Shown: positions 8,452-18,192 of the stretch, one piece after another | How the letters are laid out: each line of letters begins with the position of its first letter | Position numbering within the stretch: position 1 is the stretch's first letter | DNA from: Chloroflexota bacterium | GTDB lineage: Bacteria > Chloroflexota > Dehalococcoidia > SHYB01 | Assembly: GCA_016875535.1 (NCBI GenBank) | Contig: VGPF01000013.1 | Span: 1-47,778 of the forward strand | Direction of reading: 5' to 3' | DNA length: 47,778 bases | Position numbers and translations under genes: made by a program | Notes under the pieces: generated by a model | The model's database searches: none | Told to the model about the DNA's origin: nothing | The model's input: the letters and a program-made list of their open reading frames with translations, nothing else

Positions 8452-10227
8452 ATGGGATTGAAGCTAAAGACACTTACAGTTGCCGCGGGACTCTTCATTC
8501 TTCTCACCCTGATTGTGGCTGCTTGTGGCGGTGACGAGCCCCAGCCAACCACATCGCCAACCCAGACTCCCAGCCAGCCAGCCCGGACGGCTGCCATCGC
8601 ACCCACCCAGTCGCCCGCCGTGGCCTCAACGCCCACTCCCGTCCCATCGCCGACGCCTACCTCTGTGCCGACGCCTACACCACGGCTGGCGAAATACGGC
8701 GGCACTCTTACCATGCGCGTCTCAACAACTTCACTTCTGGACACCTCCGATAGTAACAACACATCCGGCGCTGCTGCAGTGATATGGCTCCAAAATGCGC
8801 TGAACAATCTCATACACCTCAACTCCAAGACGCCGCGTATCGTCGAGCCTGACCTGGCGGAGCGGTGGGAATACTCCGATGGCGGTCGTGTGCTGACCCT
8901 TGCTCTGCGGCGGGGCGTCACCTGGACGGATGGCAAGCTGTTCACCGCCGCGGATGCGAAATACAGCCTTGACCGTGCGGCGTTCGGAACTGACCCCCAG
9001 CTCAGCTTCAACCAGTCGCGCCTCTCGGCCCTCACGCGGGTCGTCGCCGTTGACGAAGCGACCCTCCGCCTGGATCTCAAGCAGGTGAGCGCCTCCTTCC
9101 TCGGAGGACTCGCAGCGCCCTACATCCTCATGTATCCAGCCCACATCCCATTCCCGGAGAAAGCGGCCGATTGGGCGCAGAACCCCGCGGGGACCGGGCC
9201 GTATAAGGTGAAAGAGTGGAAGCGCGGCATCTCCCGAGAGATGGAACGCAATCCCGCCTACTTCAAGAAGAACGCCGCCGGCCAGCAGCTTCCCTTCGCC
9301 GACCGCATTCAGATCTTCTTCATCCAGGACCAGCTCGCGACCCTGGCCGCATTCCGCTCCGGCAATATCAACTGCGCCTGCGGTTACGGCACCGACCTCA
9401 TCGTAGATCAGATCAATGAGGTCAAGCGAGACGTGCCGAACGTAAAAGTCGCCTTCGCAAGCCCGAACGTAGCCAATCTGCAATTCAGCAACAAGGCCCC
9501 CTCTAATGATGCGCGCGTCCGGAAGGCGCTCAGCATGATCATTGACCGTGTGCAGTTGAACAAGCTCTATCGCGATAACTCCGGCTTTTACCCGCCGGGC
9601 TATCTCCTCGGCCCGGAACAGGGCGGTCAATGGGGCCTGCCTAAAGAGGAGATACTCAAGGTTCCCGGCTTCCGCGAGCCAAAGAGCGCGGACATGCAAG
9701 AGGCCCGGGCGCTCTTCGCCGCGGCGGGTGTTGACCTCGCCGGTACGACCTTTGACCTCCTGGCGGTCACTCCCACGTATGCCGATCTAGGCGAAGCGCT
9801 TGCAAACGTCCTCATAAACGCGGGCGTCAAGATCCGTCTCCAGCTCCAGGCTTCGGCCGCCCTAAACCAAGCCGTCTCTCAGAACAATTTCCAACTCTAT
9901 CTGAGTCCTTCCGGTGCCGTAGAGGACGATCCTAACGGCCTCCTCCTTTTGATGATCGCTCCAGGCGCCGCCCGTAACTACAGCAAGTGGGAAGACCCGG
10001 ACGTGACACGTCTCATCGCAGCCCAAGAAACCACCGTTGACCCGGCGCAACGCAAGGGGCTCTTGGAGCAGCTCCAGCGCGCGATGTATGATCGGCTCTG
10101 GGTCTCGCCCCTCATCAGCGTCTCCGTCGTCTGGGCGGCGGCGGCGCATCTCGAGGATATCGAGCTGGAGCGGCCCTTCTTGGCCAGCTCGTTCCATCGC
10201 ATGGAGCGTGTCTGGCTGAATCGGTAG
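8452..10227 (+). CDS. Extracellular solute-binding protein, family 5, lipoprotein
   Basis: 591 residues from the ATG at 8452, selected for the GGAGGAGG just upstream. A lipoprotein signal (LFILLTLIVAACGGDE) is followed by a long Pro/Thr/Ser linker to about residue 75 that would hold the domain off the membrane. The binding domain starts AKYGGTLTMRVSTTS and contains LAERWEYSDGGRVLTLALRR, GVTWTDGKLFTAADAKYS and SNKAPSNDARVRKALSMIID, typical SBP_bac_5 landmarks. It is transcribed alone from its own promoter, with no adjacent permease or ATPase. The nearest ATPases on this strand are oppD/oppF at about 24 kb. Confidence 0.93.
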   Translation: MGLKLKTLTVAAGLFILLTLIVAACGGDEPQPTTSPTQTPSQPARTAAIAPTQSPAVASTPTPVPSPTPTSVPTPTPRLAKYGGTLTMRVSTTSLLDTSDSNNTSGAAAVIWLQNALNNLIHLNSKTPRIVEPDLAERWEYSDGGRVLTLALRRGVTWTDGKLFTAADAKYSLDRAAFGTDPQLSFNQSRLSALTRVVAVDEATLRLDLKQVSASFLGGLAAPYILMYPAHIPFPEKAADWAQNPAGTGPYKVKEWKRGISREMERNPAYFKKNAAGQQLPFADRIQIFFIQDQLATLAAFRSGNINCACGYGTDLIVDQINEVKRDVPNVKVAFASPNVANLQFSNKAPSNDARVRKALSMIIDRVQLNKLYRDNSGFYPPGYLLGPEQGGQWGLPKEEILKVPGFREPKSADMQEARALFAAAGVDLAGTTFDLLAVTPTYADLGEALANVLINAGVKIRLQLQASAALNQAVSQNNFQLYLSPSGAVEDDPNGLLLLMIAPGAARNYSKWEDPDVTRLIAAQETTVDPAQRKGLLEQLQRAMYDRLWVSPLISVSVVWAAAAHLEDIELERPFLASSFHRMERVWLNR

Positions 10228-10271
10228 CCCTTGCCGCTATCCGGCGGAGGAGCGGGGCGTGGCGCCCCAGC

Positions 10272-10301
10272 CTGATATGGTGCCGCGCCCTCCGCTATAA
10301 T
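10272..10301 (+). promoter_or_regulatory. Promoter for cmk-plsC, probably giving a leaderless mRNA
   Basis: A consensus -10 TATAAT at 10296-10301 lies eight bases before the cmk ATG (10310), and a weak -35 (CTGATA, 10272-10277) lies 18 bases further up. With the usual 6-8 base distance, transcription would begin at or next to the start codon. No Shine-Dalgarno sequence is present, consistent with leaderless translation. Confidence 0.6.
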
Positions 10302-10309
10302 TCTCTGCG

Positions 10310-11011
10310 ATGTCTCCCCCTCGCCAGGCCGCTACATCGTCCCTCTCCGTCATCGCCATAGACGGCCCCGTCGCCTCCGGTAAATCCACCGTCGGCCTGC
10401 GCGTCGCCGCCCGCCTCGGCTACCGATTCCTGGATACCGGCGTCATGTACCGCTCCGTCACCCTCGCGGCGCTGGAGCGCGAAGTATCCCTGGAGGATGC
10501 GGCGGCATTGGCCCGCGTCGCCGAAACACTGCCCCTGCGCCTGGGCGAGATCGGCCCGGATGGAGCGCCGCCTCATGTTTATCTCGATGGCCGTGATATC
10601 ACTAAAGCCCTTGTCGCCCCCGCCGTAGACCGCGCCGTCTCCCAAGTCTCCGCCGTTCCCGGCGTGCGAAAGGCCATGGTCGAAAAGCAGCGCCGGATGG
10701 CGAAGGCCGGCCGCATCGTCATGATCGGCCGCGATATCGGCACCGTCGTCCTCCCGGATGCGCCGCTCAAGTTCTACCTCGTCGCCTCCGCCGAAGAGCG
10801 CGCCCGGCGTCGCTTCGAGGAGCGCCGCCGGCGCGGCGAGCGCGTGGACTATCAAGCCGTCCTGGACGACCTCAAACGCCGCGATAGGCTCGATAGCGAA
10901 CGCGCCACATCCCCCCTCAAGCCCGCCTCTGACGCCAGCCACCTCAACACCGATGGACTCTCCATTGACCAAGTCGTGGACGCCATCTGCGCCCTGGCGG
11001 TCCGTCCATGA
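10310..11011 (+). CDS. cmk: Cytidylate kinase
   Basis: A 233-residue P-loop kinase that phosphorylates CMP and dCMP with ATP for nucleotide supply. The Walker A motif GPVASGKST is at about residues 17-25, followed by FLDTGVMYRSVT (the Asp-Thr-Gly-Met-Tyr-Arg signature of Cmk), an IGRDIGTVVLPDA segment with the nucleotide-binding Arg-Asp, and an Arg-rich lid (EERARRRFEERRRRGE). Length is right for the short Cmk type. It overlaps plsC by four bases (ATGA), a pairing seen in many genomes. Confidence 0.96.
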   Translation: MSPPRQAATSSLSVIAIDGPVASGKSTVGLRVAARLGYRFLDTGVMYRSVTLAALEREVSLEDAAALARVAETLPLRLGEIGPDGAPPHVYLDGRDITKALVAPAVDRAVSQVSAVPGVRKAMVEKQRRMAKAGRIVMIGRDIGTVVLPDAPLKFYLVASAEERARRRFEERRRRGERVDYQAVLDDLKRRDRLDSERATSPLKPASDASHLNTDGLSIDQVVDAICALAVRP

Positions 11012-11670
11012 AGCGCTTCTACGTGCCCCCTTACTATCGCTCGTTTCTGATAATGGTCCGCACCCTTCTCTTCTGCTTCGCCCGCTTCAGCATCACCGGC
11101 AAGGAGAACGTCCCGCCGCGCGGCCCCCTCATCGTCGTCGCCAACCACATCAGCAACTACGATCCGCATGTCATCGGCACGGCGATCCCCCGGCGCGTCA
11201 GGACCGTCGCGAAGGTGGAGCTCTTTCGCCACCCCCTCACGGCCCTCATCGTGCGCGGCTGCGACGCCATTCCCGTAAACAGGGAAGGCATCGCCAAAAG
11301 CACGCTCGAGGAAATCGTCGCCACCCTGGCCCGTGATGGCGCGGTCGGCATGTTCCCGGAGGGTAGCCGCTCCAAAAGCGGGCTGGCCCGCCCCAAACCC
11401 GGCGTTGCCGCCGTGGCAATCAGGACAGGCGCGCCGATCCTCCCCGTCGCCATCACCGGCACCAACAAGATCAAGTCCCCTCTAAGCCTGCTCAAGCGCC
11501 ACAGGATACAGGTCACCATCGGCCAAGCCTTCACCCTCCCGCAACTGGAAGGGAACCTCGGGAAAGCCCAGGTCACAGCCCTCTCCGATATGATCATGGA
11601 GCGCATCGCGGCCCTTCTCCCTCCTGAGAATCGGGGCGCATACCCCCTTTCTTCCGGCAAGCAGCCCTGA
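11008..11670 (+). CDS. plsC: 1-acyl-sn-glycerol-3-phosphate acyltransferase
   Basis: 220 residues; makes phosphatidic acid by adding a second acyl chain to lysophosphatidic acid at the inner membrane face. The HX4D catalytic motif is NHISNYDP (about residues 48-55), the substrate-binding motif is MFPEGSRSKSG, and a C-terminal PVAITGTNKI strand completes the PlsC pattern. One N-terminal hydrophobic segment (FLIMVRTLLFCFARF) could lie in the membrane. Translationally coupled to cmk through ATGA. Confidence 0.93.
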   Translation: MKRFYVPPYYRSFLIMVRTLLFCFARFSITGKENVPPRGPLIVVANHISNYDPHVIGTAIPRRVRTVAKVELFRHPLTALIVRGCDAIPVNREGIAKSTLEEIVATLARDGAVGMFPEGSRSKSGLARPKPGVAAVAIRTGAPILPVAITGTNKIKSPLSLLKRHRIQVTIGQAFTLPQLEGNLGKAQVTALSDMIMERIAALLPPENRGAYPLSSGKQP

Positions 11671-11750
11671 CCTATGCAAAATTGTGGCTGGGGTGCTGTA
11701 TCATGCTCCTAGTCCCGCCCTGCGCATCACATCGGCTTTGAGGGGAGTCC

Positions 11751-13592
<1,842 letters not shown>

Positions 13593-13614
13593 CGCTGTAT
13601 CTAAGGAGGAACCA

Positions 13615-14085
13615 ATGCCGAAGGCGAAGAAAAAGAAGGCAGTTGCAAAGAAGGCCGTGGCCAAGAAAGCTGCTGTCAAGAAGTCCGCGGTGAAGAGGGT
13701 CGCGCCGAAAAAGAAGGCCCCTGCGAAAAAGGCCGCGCCCAAGAAGGCTCCCGCGAAAAAGGCCGTGGTCAAGAAGGTTGCCCCCAAGAAGGCTCTCGCC
13801 AAGAAGGCAGCCCCTAAGGCCGCCGCGCCCAAGGCTGAGCCGAAAAAGAAGTGGGGCATCGAGGTCTGGCCCAAGGACGGCAAGTTCGGCATCTACATCA
13901 ACGCCGCCGAAAGCAAAGTCGTTCGCATCAACTCGCCCTACTGGTTCCCGCCGCCTCCCGCCTGGCAGTTCCTCACTCCTGAAGTGAACATGACCCTCCT
14001 CGCCATCCGGGAACTCGCCGGCAAGCAGGGCCTTGCGAGCAACCCCGAATCGGTGCAGTGGACCTCCATCCCCCTGCTCGATTAG
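13615..14085 (+). CDS. Histone H1-like Lys/Ala-rich protein with a C-terminal globular domain
   Basis: 156 residues with a strong AAGGAGG ribosome site. Residues 1-80 are an extremely basic Lys/Ala/Pro/Val tail built of short repeats of the type APAKKA and VAKKA, resembling eukaryotic H1 C-termini and bacterial H1-like proteins such as Hc1 or AlgP tails. Residues about 82-156 form a non-repetitive, aromatic region (WGIEVWPKDGKFGIYINAAE...YWFPPPPAWQF) that I do not recognise. DNA or RNA binding is inferred from the tail. It follows glmS by 22 bases and is closed by a strong terminator, so it may be co-transcribed with glmS. Confidence 0.8.
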   Translation: MPKAKKKKAVAKKAVAKKAAVKKSAVKRVAPKKKAPAKKAAPKKAPAKKAVVKKVAPKKALAKKAAPKAAAPKAEPKKKWGIEVWPKDGKFGIYINAAESKVVRINSPYWFPPPPAWQFLTPEVNMTLLAIRELAGKQGLASNPESVQWTSIPLLD

Positions 14086-14108
14086 CCGTCATCTCCTAAG
14101 AAGGCTCT

Positions 14109-14146
14109 GGGAAGCGGGGACGCAGGTCCCCGCTTCCCGCTTTTCT
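14109..14146 (+). terminator. Rho-independent terminator after the H1-like gene
   Basis: A perfect 13-base stem, GGGAAGCGGGGAC (14109-14121) with its complement at 14126-14138, a GCAG loop, and a TTTTCT tract after it. It ends the glmS / H1-like unit. Confidence 0.9.
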
Positions 14147-14169
14147 ACGATAGCTCCTGGAGCGCCACC

Positions 14170-14580
14170 ATGGCCGACTATCTGAAGCCGGTGCCCACTG
14201 CAGACGTCGAAACCAAGCCCTACTGGGATGCCTGCAAGCGTCACGAGCTTGTTTTGCCCTGGTGCGCCGGCTGCAAAAACTACTTCTTCCCGCCCCAGGC
14301 CATCTGCCCCCACTGCCTCAAGGCAGACATAGAATGGCGCAAGGCCTCTGGCAAAGGCGTCGTCTACAGCATGTCTGTGGTGCACCAGAACAAGTCGCCC
14401 GGCTTCCGCGAGCAAGGGCCGTATGTCCTCGCCTATGTGCGGCTCGATGAAGGGGTGCAGATGCTCACCAACGTCCTCGCCGCCGACCCCTATACCGTGA
14501 AGGTGGGCACGCCCGTCGCCGTGACCTTTGAGGATGCCACGCCCGAAGTCAGCATCCCCAAATTCACCGTCCGCTCCTGA
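14170..14580 (+). CDS. Zn-ribbon/OB-fold protein (DUF35/ChsH2-like)
   Basis: 136 residues with a rubredoxin-like zinc ribbon (CAGCKNYFFPPQAICPHC, about residues 35-52) followed by an OB-fold (GKGVVYSMSVVHQNKSPGF...YVLAYVRLDEGVQMLTNV). Proteins of this family partner thiolases or MaoC-like hydratases in CoA-ester metabolism and steroid side-chain degradation, binding the acyl-CoA. No thiolase partner is next to it here. It stands between a terminator and a convergent M16 peptidase gene, so it seems to be monocistronic. Confidence 0.88.
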   Translation: MADYLKPVPTADVETKPYWDACKRHELVLPWCAGCKNYFFPPQAICPHCLKADIEWRKASGKGVVYSMSVVHQNKSPGFREQGPYVLAYVRLDEGVQMLTNVLAADPYTVKVGTPVAVTFEDATPEVSIPKFTVRS

Positions 14581-14592
14581 GGGCTGCGCGCT

Positions 14593-15879
14593 CTATCCCT
14601 CCAGCAGCCGGGCGAACCTCGCCTCTCCCTTGTACGGCCCCACCACGCCCAACAGCGCCCGCTCCCGCGCAAATAGCCCCTTCGCCACGCGCTGCACATC
14701 GTCCGCCCTCACCGCATCTATGCGCCGGACGATCTCGTCCATCGTCTTGATCTCGCTGCGCAGCGTCTCCTGCACGCCGTGCCACGCCGCCATGCTGCGC
14801 GTATCTTCCGTCTGCAAGAGCAGACGGCCCTTGGTCATCTCCTTCGCCTTGTGCATCTCATCAGCGGTGACACCCGCTATGACGCCGTCCACTTGCTTGA
14901 GGATGCCTGTCACCGCCTCATCAATGCTCTTGGCATCAACGCCCGCGTAGATAGTCACCGCGCCGTCGTCCATGAAATGGCTCACGTAGCTGAACACCTC
15001 GTAGCACAGGCTCCGGTTCTCCCGCAGGTCAATGAACAGCCTGCTGCTCATGCCGTCGCCAAGGATATTGTTCAGCAGGTCCAGCGCGTAGCGGTCCTCG
15101 TGCGTGGCGGAAAGGCCGTGGTAGGAGATGCAGAGGTGCGCCTGCTCCGTCTTCTGGCGCCGAACGCCCACCTGCGGCCGCCGTCTGCCGTTCACCGCCG
15201 GGAACCACGCCCGGGGCTTCGCCCGCTTCCACATGCCGAACCGACGCTGCAGCGAGAGCACAACGTCCTCATGCGCGAAGTCCCCGGCCACCACGGCCAC
15301 GGCATTGTTCGGGGCGTACTGCGTCCTCCTGTACCCAAGCATCCGCCTTCGCGAAACGGTGCTCACCGCCTCCTTCGTTCCTCCCGGATCCCGGCCCAGC
15401 GGCTGGTCGGGCCATAAGAGCCTGTCTATCAGCATGTCCGCCAGCTGCTGCGGTGAGTCGTTGATCGAATTGATCTCCTCGATGATCACCTTCCGCTCGC
15501 TCTCGATGTCCTTCGCGCGGAAGAGCGGCGTCAGCAGCATATCGCTCAGCAGGTCAACCGTCGTCTCAAAGGCGGGCTTCGGCACCTTCGCCCAATACGT
15601 CGTCAGTTCCCGCCCCGTGTCCGCGTTCAGGTAGCCGCCCACCCGCTCGATCGTCTCAGATATCTGCTGCGGCTCCGGACGGCGCTCCGTCCCCTTGAAA
15701 TGCATATGCTCGATGAAATGGGAGAGGCCCGCCTCTTCCCTCTTCTCATAGCGCGACCCTGTTCCGATGTAGATCGCCACCGTCGCCGAGCGCACCTGGG
15801 GCATCGGCACCGTGATCACACGCAACCCGTTCGCCAGCGACGACTTTTGATAGAGGCCGTGCAGTGGTGAAGCCGTCAT
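14593..15879 (-). CDS. M16 family zinc peptidase (pitrilysin/processing-peptidase-like)
   Basis: 428 residues, the length of a bacterial half-size M16B peptidase. The inverted zinc motif HxxEH is HFIEH at about residues 54-58, within GLSHFIEHMHFKGT, and the distal zinc-ligand region is ERKVIIEEINSINDSP. The N-terminus (LANGLRVITVPMPQVRSATVAIYIGTGSR) is canonical. The second, inactive-type domain follows (YHGLSATHEDRYALDLLNNILGDGMSSRLF). In Gram-positive-type relatives such enzymes (YmxG) act in the cytosol; no signal peptide is visible here. Upstream on the same strand, 4 bases away, is an MBL hydrolase, so the two are probably co-transcribed. Confidence 0.93.
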   Translation of the reverse strand: MTASPLHGLYQKSSLANGLRVITVPMPQVRSATVAIYIGTGSRYEKREEAGLSHFIEHMHFKGTERRPEPQQISETIERVGGYLNADTGRELTTYWAKVPKPAFETTVDLLSDMLLTPLFRAKDIESERKVIIEEINSINDSPQQLADMLIDRLLWPDQPLGRDPGGTKEAVSTVSRRRMLGYRRTQYAPNNAVAVVAGDFAHEDVVLSLQRRFGMWKRAKPRAWFPAVNGRRRPQVGVRRQKTEQAHLCISYHGLSATHEDRYALDLLNNILGDGMSSRLFIDLRENRSLCYEVFSYVSHFMDDGAVTIYAGVDAKSIDEAVTGILKQVDGVIAGVTADEMHKAKEMTKGRLLLQTEDTRSMAAWHGVQETLRSEIKTMDEIVRRIDAVRADDVQRVAKGLFARERALLGVVGPYKGEARFARLLEG

Positions 15880-15883
15880 GCCC

Positions 15884-16525
15884 TTAGTCCCTCAGCCACA
15901 CGATATCGCCGTGCAGGTCCGGCCTGTGCGTCCGGCTCTCGAAGTCGCGGAACTGCTCCTTCTCCCGGGCAAGCGCCGTGCTCCGCCCGTGGCCCGGATA
16001 GACCGCCACATCGTCCGGCAGCGTGAAGATCCGCTCCTTTAGCGAGGCGACCAGTTGCTTGAATGCCTGGGGACTCCACGTCTTTCCCGGGCCGTCCGGA
16101 AAGAGCGTATCGCCCGCAAAGAGCTGATTGCGCCACAAGAGGCATGTCCCGCCCGTCGTGTGTCCGGGAACATGGATCGTCCGCAGCGTCACCCTGCCGA
16201 AGCTGACCGCTCCCTCATGCCGGAAGTGATGCTCCGGCGGGAGCGGCAGCAGCCCCGCCTCCGATTCGTGGACCCATACCGGCGCGCCCGTCGCCTGTTT
16301 GATCTCCGCATGCCCCGTGATGTGGTCCCCATGGCAATGCGTCATCAGAATCGCCTTCACCATCGTCCCCTTCGCCGTCGCCAGCGCCTTCTCCGGCTCC
16401 GCCGGCGTGTCAACGATGACGCTCTCCTTCGTCTCCGGGCAGACAAGCACATAGCAATTGTTATCGTACGGCCCGCAGGAGGCCTGCCGGACTTCGAGAT
16501 TTTCAGTTTTGTAAAGGACCTTCAC
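15884..16525 (-). CDS. MBL-fold metallo-hydrolase (glyoxalase II-like)
   Basis: About 213 residues from a GTG at 16525 with GGGAAG upstream; the frame is open to a GTG at 16570, but that would overlap the upstream gene. Metal motif THCHGDH (HxHxDH) follows a first strand VIVDTPAEPEKAL; later ligands are seen in HVPGHTTGGTCLL (His), FAGDTLFPDGPGKT (Asp) and YPGHGRSTAL (His). This is the glyoxalase II-type arrangement for hydrolysing thioesters such as S-lactoylglutathione-like substrates, but the true substrate cannot be told. Co-directional with the M16 peptidase. Confidence 0.9.
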   Translation of the reverse strand: MKVLYKTENLEVRQASCGPYDNNCYVLVCPETKESVIVDTPAEPEKALATAKGTMVKAILMTHCHGDHITGHAEIKQATGAPVWVHESEAGLLPLPPEHHFRHEGAVSFGRVTLRTIHVPGHTTGGTCLLWRNQLFAGDTLFPDGPGKTWSPQAFKQLVASLKERIFTLPDDVAVYPGHGRSTALAREKEQFRDFESRTHRPDLHGDIVWLRD

Positions 16526-16547
16526 CGCAAGACTTCCCGAACTAAGC

Positions 16548-17179
16548 TCACATCCCACTCTGAGGCCCACCGCCTCTTAAGGACTTAAGTTGCACTGTGT
16601 ACCTTCTCATCGCCTGAGAATAGCGAATCATCTGCATGGTGACAGCCTCAAGTCTCGGAACGTCTCGCGTTTTTCCTCCAAATTTTCTCGCAATCCAATC
16701 CCTGTTTCTTACAGGCCTACCTTCAAGCATCCGCCTAACACTGAATGAGTTTCGTCTTAACCATGCGGAAATTTCTTGCCATTCAACTCCCTCTTTCCGA
16801 GCAACATGAACGGTAAATCGTAGCGCTTCATCCGGAAGCGCAAACAGCACATAACCATTTAGCCCAGGAAGACCGTTGTTGTGGTGAGGGCTAACCGCTT
16901 ATTACCATACACCAAACAGTGATTCTTTATTAGCGACCTCATTAGAACTGCTGCCTTGTCGTGAGTTGTTCGAAGCAAATAGCGACCATTGAACATCTGC
17001 TGTGGTGTAGCCAGGGCCGATTCCAAAAGAGCTTTACCGTGCTTATCGCCCAGATACTGAAAGGCTGGTAAGGGGTCAGGGTAATCCGGGTAGAACTGCG
17101 CGGCGAGTTGGTATATTACTTCCTCAACGTGCGCTAATGTAACGAATATGTAGCGACGTCTAGTAACGCTCCAACTCCT
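16548..17179 (-). pseudogene. Doc/Fic-family (death-on-curing) toxin, frameshifted
   Basis: Two minus-strand frames together encode one Doc-type protein. The first, from about 17179 to a TAA at 16859-16861, reads RYIFVTLAHVEEVIYQLAAQ ... FNGRYLLRTTHDKAAVLMRS ... NHCLVYGNKRLALTTTTVFLG. The second, ending at 16548, continues LNGYVLFALPDEALRFTVHV. Joined they match the Doc pattern, including the Fic-type motif and the following F-L-x-L-N-G-Y strand, so one base has been lost near 16862. The motif is HCLVYGNKR, where active members carry an acidic residue or Asn in place of the Tyr. No ATG, GTG or TTG start is in frame. I conclude a decayed toxin; a sequencing error could explain the frameshift but not the other two defects. 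Confidence 0.75.
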
Positions 17180-17327
17180 TTAGGGCATCTCTGTGTATTG
17201 CGATTGCCAGTTTCGCCGTTTCGCGCACAAGTTCCGTTTTTGCTCTCTCTACACTTTGCGGTGCCACTTTTTGCTTAACCAGCTTCGCTTTTCGCTTCGA
17301 GACTCCTTTGCGCCTTGGTATTGCCAT
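17160..17327 (-). CDS. Small basic protein, candidate antitoxin partner of the Doc remnant
   Basis: 55 residues from the ATG at 17327, with GGGAG eight bases upstream. It starts MAIPRRKGVSKRKAKLVKQK and ends with an amphipathic helix (ETAKLAIAIHRDALKELERY). It overlaps the 5' end of the Doc-like remnant, the arrangement expected of an antitoxin-toxin operon in which the antitoxin is first. I do not recognise it as Phd; the antitoxin role is inferred from size, charge and position only. Like the remnant, it lies in DNA visibly richer in A and T than its neighbours. Confidence 0.55.
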   Translation of the reverse strand: MAIPRRKGVSKRKAKLVKQKVAPQSVERAKTELVRETAKLAIAIHRDALKELERY

Positions 17328-17411
17328 TGAGTTAACTCCCGCGCTCAGTCTATCACGCTCGACTCTCCCGCTACCTTTCCCCTACAATGGTTTCCCCTGA
17401 AGCCCACGCCC

Positions 17412-18074
17412 ATGCCTCCCCCGCCACCCGCCAAGAAGCGCGCCGTCATCTTCGATATGGACGGCGTCATCACGGATAGCGAACCCTTCTACGCTGAGGC
17501 CATCAACGTCGTCCTTGCCGGCCACGGCCACGTCCTCACCAGGGACGATCACCGCGCCATCATGGGCAGCAACATAGACTACACCTGGGACTATGTCGTC
17601 CGGCGCTTCAAGCTGGGCGGAGACATCGCCGGATGGAAGCGCCGCTACGATAGCGCCGTCGTTGAGATCCTCAGCAAGAAGCCGGAGCCGTCGCCCGGCC
17701 TCTACTGGCTCCTGGACGAGCTGGACAAGCGCAAGCTCCCCGTCGCCCTCGCCACCTCCTCCCTGCTCAACTGGGCGCAGACCGTCACCCGCAGGCTCAA
17801 GGTCGAACACCGCTTCCGCTTCATCGCCACCGCCGATATGGTCCCCCACGCCAAGCCCGCTCCCGATCTCTACCTCTTCGCCGTCGCCAAGCTCGGCCTC
17901 TCCCCCGCCGAATGCCTCGCCCTAGAGGACTCCCCTCGCGGCATCGCCTCAGCCACAGCCGCAGGCCTCACCACTATCGGCATCCGGACGCCCCATACCG
18001 TCGGCATGGACCTCTCCAAAGCAGACCGCTTGATCAACTCCTTACAGGACTTCGATCTCTCCTGGCTCGGCTGA
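17412..18074 (+). CDS. HAD-superfamily hydrolase (beta-phosphoglucomutase/phosphatase-like)
   Basis: 220 residues. Motif I is VIFDMDGVITDSE with the nucleophile and acid/base Asp pair, motif II is the Thr-Ser of PVALATSS, motif III is the Lys of HAKPAPDLY, and motif IV is CLALEDSPRGIASA. A four-helix cap (residues about 20-85) makes it subclass I, like phosphoglycolate phosphatase or beta-phosphoglucomutase. The substrate is not predictable. The EDS..G of motif IV is common in the phosphatase/mutase branch acting on sugar phosphates. Confidence 0.9.
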   Translation: MPPPPPAKKRAVIFDMDGVITDSEPFYAEAINVVLAGHGHVLTRDDHRAIMGSNIDYTWDYVVRRFKLGGDIAGWKRRYDSAVVEILSKKPEPSPGLYWLLDELDKRKLPVALATSSLLNWAQTVTRRLKVEHRFRFIATADMVPHAKPAPDLYLFAVAKLGLSPAECLALEDSPRGIASATAAGLTTIGIRTPHTVGMDLSKADRLINSLQDFDLSWLG

Positions 18075-18107
18075 CCTCCTCTTAGGCTCTTCTGAGCGTT
18101 TCTCTGC

Positions 18108-18113
18108 TATACT
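18108..18113 (+). promoter_or_regulatory. -10 element upstream of htpX
   Basis: TATACT in the 120-base gap between the HAD and htpX genes, about 72 bases before the predicted start of transcription reaches the ATG. No convincing -35 hexamer at 16-18 bases was found. Confidence 0.35.
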
Positions 18114-18192
18114 TTATCTGCCCAGGGTAGCGGCATTCCATAGAGCCTCGCTCTCGCGGGGCGCCCTGAGAAGAAAGGACCCGTCACCAGAT

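Noticed and set aside
11671-11750. glmS ribozyme upstream of glmS
   Set aside because: The leader is only about 80 bases and lacks the ribozyme core and its double pseudoknot; I saw no match.
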